Origin: Ignavibacteria bacterium
GTDB taxonomy: Bacteria; Bacteroidota; Ignavibacteria; Ignavibacteriales; Ignavibacteriaceae
Length of the DNA stretch: 7,994 bases
NCBI GenBank assembly: GCA_029863735.1
Contig: JAOTUT010000055.1
Span: 1-7,994, forward strand
Direction: 5' to 3'
In this document: piece by piece, positions 6,793 through 7,994 of the stretch
Numbering within the stretch: the first letter of the stretch is position 1
Layout: each line of letters begins with the position of its first letter
Made by a program: the position numbers and the translations under genes
Notes under the pieces: model-generated
Told to the model about the DNA's origin: nothing
The model's input: only the letters and a program-made list of their open reading frames with translations
Databases searched by the model: none

Positions 6793-7380
6793 ATGAATAT
6801 TTTATTAGATCTTATGGGTTCTTCTCTTATTGCAGGAATTTTATTTCTGCTTATTCTTAAACTCAATCTGTACTCAAGCAATGCAAATTATTACTCTGAT
6901 AATGAGCTTAGATTACAGCAGAATGTTAAAACACTGGCCGAAGTAATGAACTATGATTTACGTAAAGTAGGATACAAGTACAATGGAACAGCCATTGTTA
7001 CTGCCGAACCAACTCGTATTCAATTTTATGCAGATATGGATGCACCAGGAACTTTTGGTCATGGAGTAATTGATTTTGTAGAATATTATCTGGGTGATTC
7101 AACTGAGGCAACAGGAACTGTTAACCAGAGAGATAAAGTTCTTTACAGAATTATTAACAATACCGATACACTTGGTGGGCCAACTTTAGGATTGGTTAAT
7201 TTAAAATTTTCATATCTGGATGCACACGGACTTACAACTGCATTCTTAGATAGTATAAAATACATTAAAGCAGAATTCTGGGTTGAACCTTATGAAAATG
7301 TTTCAGATTATGCAACGGGTCAACCAGATTCAACACAATTTACATATTGGGAATTAACAATAAATCCGAGGAATATATAA
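6793..7380 (+). CDS. PilW/GspJ-like minor pilin-like membrane protein
   Basis: The 195-residue protein has a hydrophobic helix at about 8-24 ending in LKLN (22-25). A helical stalk follows with ELRLQQNVKTLAEVMNYDLR (38-57) and KVGY (58-61). This resembles the region after the helix in PilW/GspJ-like minor pilins, where a conserved Asp-Leu-Arg-x-x-Gly-Tyr pattern is common. The globular part has strands typical of these folds: TRIQFYADMD, VEYYL, KVLYRI, LKFSYLDAHG and DSIKYIKAEFWV. The helix starts after DLMG, but there is no Glu at the +5 position, so the classical prepilin signature is incomplete. The gene begins 10 bases after the upstream stop without a clear Shine-Dalgarno and ends one base before the next start codon. 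Translational coupling is likely. Confidence 0.72.
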   Translation: MNILLDLMGSSLIAGILFLLILKLNLYSSNANYYSDNELRLQQNVKTLAEVMNYDLRKVGYKYNGTAIVTAEPTRIQFYADMDAPGTFGHGVIDFVEYYLGDSTEATGTVNQRDKVLYRIINNTDTLGGPTLGLVNLKFSYLDAHGLTTAFLDSIKYIKAEFWVEPYENVSDYATGQPDSTQFTYWELTINPRNI

Positions 7381-7381
7381 A

Positions 7382-7994
7382 ATGAGTAAAGGTTTAATAA
7401 TTATCGTATTGGGGATGTCGGTTATTATAAGTTTCTTCACTCTAAGGTTGAATTCAAACTCAAAAGAAAATTTATCAACAACAGTAAATATGTTCGAGCA
7501 GACACAGGCGAGATTGATTGCCAATTCCGGTGTTGAAGTTTTTCTTGAGAAGCTAAAACACGACCGCACCATGATGAATAGCAGTTTCCCGGACAATGAT
7601 TTGTTTGGAGGCGATTACGATATTAACATTTCTGGACCAGACAGCCTGGTAAAAGTAACCTCGACAGCAACTTTTATGGACGTACAACATAAAACCGTTG
7701 TGGAAACTGCTGCTGATAAGGTCCCAATTATTCCTGGTCCAGGAGCTATGTATTTATCCTCTGAGACTCTTGTTGGCCTTAAGAAATTTGCAATTGGAGG
7801 AAGTATAGAAATTAATGGGAATAATCATGATATAAATGGTAACCCAATCGCCGGTATCCCTGTACCTGGAATTGCTGTTGATGGTGAAGCTCAAAGATTA
7901 GATATAATTGATATGATTAACCAAGCTAAATTTGATAAAATTTTAGGTGCAGGCGGAACACCGAGTGTGGGTGTTGTTAGCGACACTACTGATT
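7382..7994 (+). CDS. PilX/GspK-like pilus-assembly-type protein (C-terminus cut by window edge)
   Basis: 204 codons are visible before the right edge. The start has GAGGA (7368-7372) nine bases upstream, inside the end of the previous gene. A very short leader MSKG is followed by a membrane helix (about 5-20) ending in LRLN (21-24). A helix EQTQARLIANSGVEVFLEKL (39-58) resembles the PilX N-terminal region (alanine/serine-rich helix with 'ANSG'). A beta domain with KVTSTATFMDVQHKTVVET (91-109) follows. Then a Gly/Asn-rich part contains GGSIEINGNNHDINGNPIAG (139-158), like the turn-rich repeats of large PilX-type or adhesin-like proteins. No Glu is found at +5. It is third in the operon, one base after the previous stop. 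Its total length is unknown. A tip or adhesive subunit of the filament is a reasonable guess, not shown. Confidence 0.75.
   Translation, partial: MSKGLIIIVLGMSVIISFFTLRLNSNSKENLSTTVNMFEQTQARLIANSGVEVFLEKLKHDRTMMNSSFPDNDLFGGDYDINISGPDSLVKVTSTATFMDVQHKTVVETAADKVPIIPGPGAMYLSSETLVGLKKFAIGGSIEINGNNHDINGNPIAGIPVPGIAVDGEAQRLDIIDMINQAKFDKILGAGGTPSVGVVSDTTD

Noticed and set aside
1..7994. Defence system, mobile element, CRISPR array, tRNA or rRNA
   Set aside because: No spaced direct repeats, terminal inverted repeats, transposase or nuclease motifs, or tRNA-like cloverleaf were found in reading both strands.

Overview
The window is AT-rich bacterial chromosome with ordinary, tightly packed genes and no sign of phage, insertion sequence, CRISPR array or RNA gene. 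The gene types point to the Bacteroidota/Ignavibacteriota (Chlorobi-Ignavibacteria) side of the tree. They are a BatA-type membrane von Willebrand A protein, a mitochondrial-type aconitase of about 750 residues, and a divergent pilin-like operon. This lineage assignment is inference from protein style, not from a marker gene.

Left part (1-2257): a minus-strand gene for a large BatA/VWA membrane protein runs off the left edge and has its start at 1623. A divergent MarR-family regulator starts at 1784. The 160-bp gap between them holds a good sigma70-type promoter for the regulator, with a perfect inverted repeat exactly in its -35/-10 spacer. This looks like an autoregulatory operator. A weaker promoter faces the BatA-like gene.

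Middle (2258-4516): a complete minus-strand aconitate hydratase (TCA cycle) with all cluster-binding cysteines. Its stop codon touches the stop codon of the MarR gene with no base between them.

Right part (4691-7994): a sigma54-dependent response regulator (receiver, AAA+, Fis HTH) that starts with GTG. After a 223-bp intergenic region comes a tight operon of three single-pass membrane proteins resembling the minor pilins PilV/GspI, PilW/GspJ and PilX/GspK; the third is cut by the right edge. The intergenic region holds a -24/-12-like element, an inverted repeat, a perfect DnaA-box nonamer and a strong Shine-Dalgarno site. The order 'sigma54 activator then pilin-like operon' recalls PilR and its pilin targets. 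The working model is that the regulator controls assembly of a surface filament or secretion pseudopilus. No sensor kinase, prepilin peptidase or assembly ATPase lies in the window. The three pilin-like proteins lack the classical prepilin processing signature but share an L-[RK]-[FL]-N motif at the same position after the membrane helix. This is the most unusual thing seen here.
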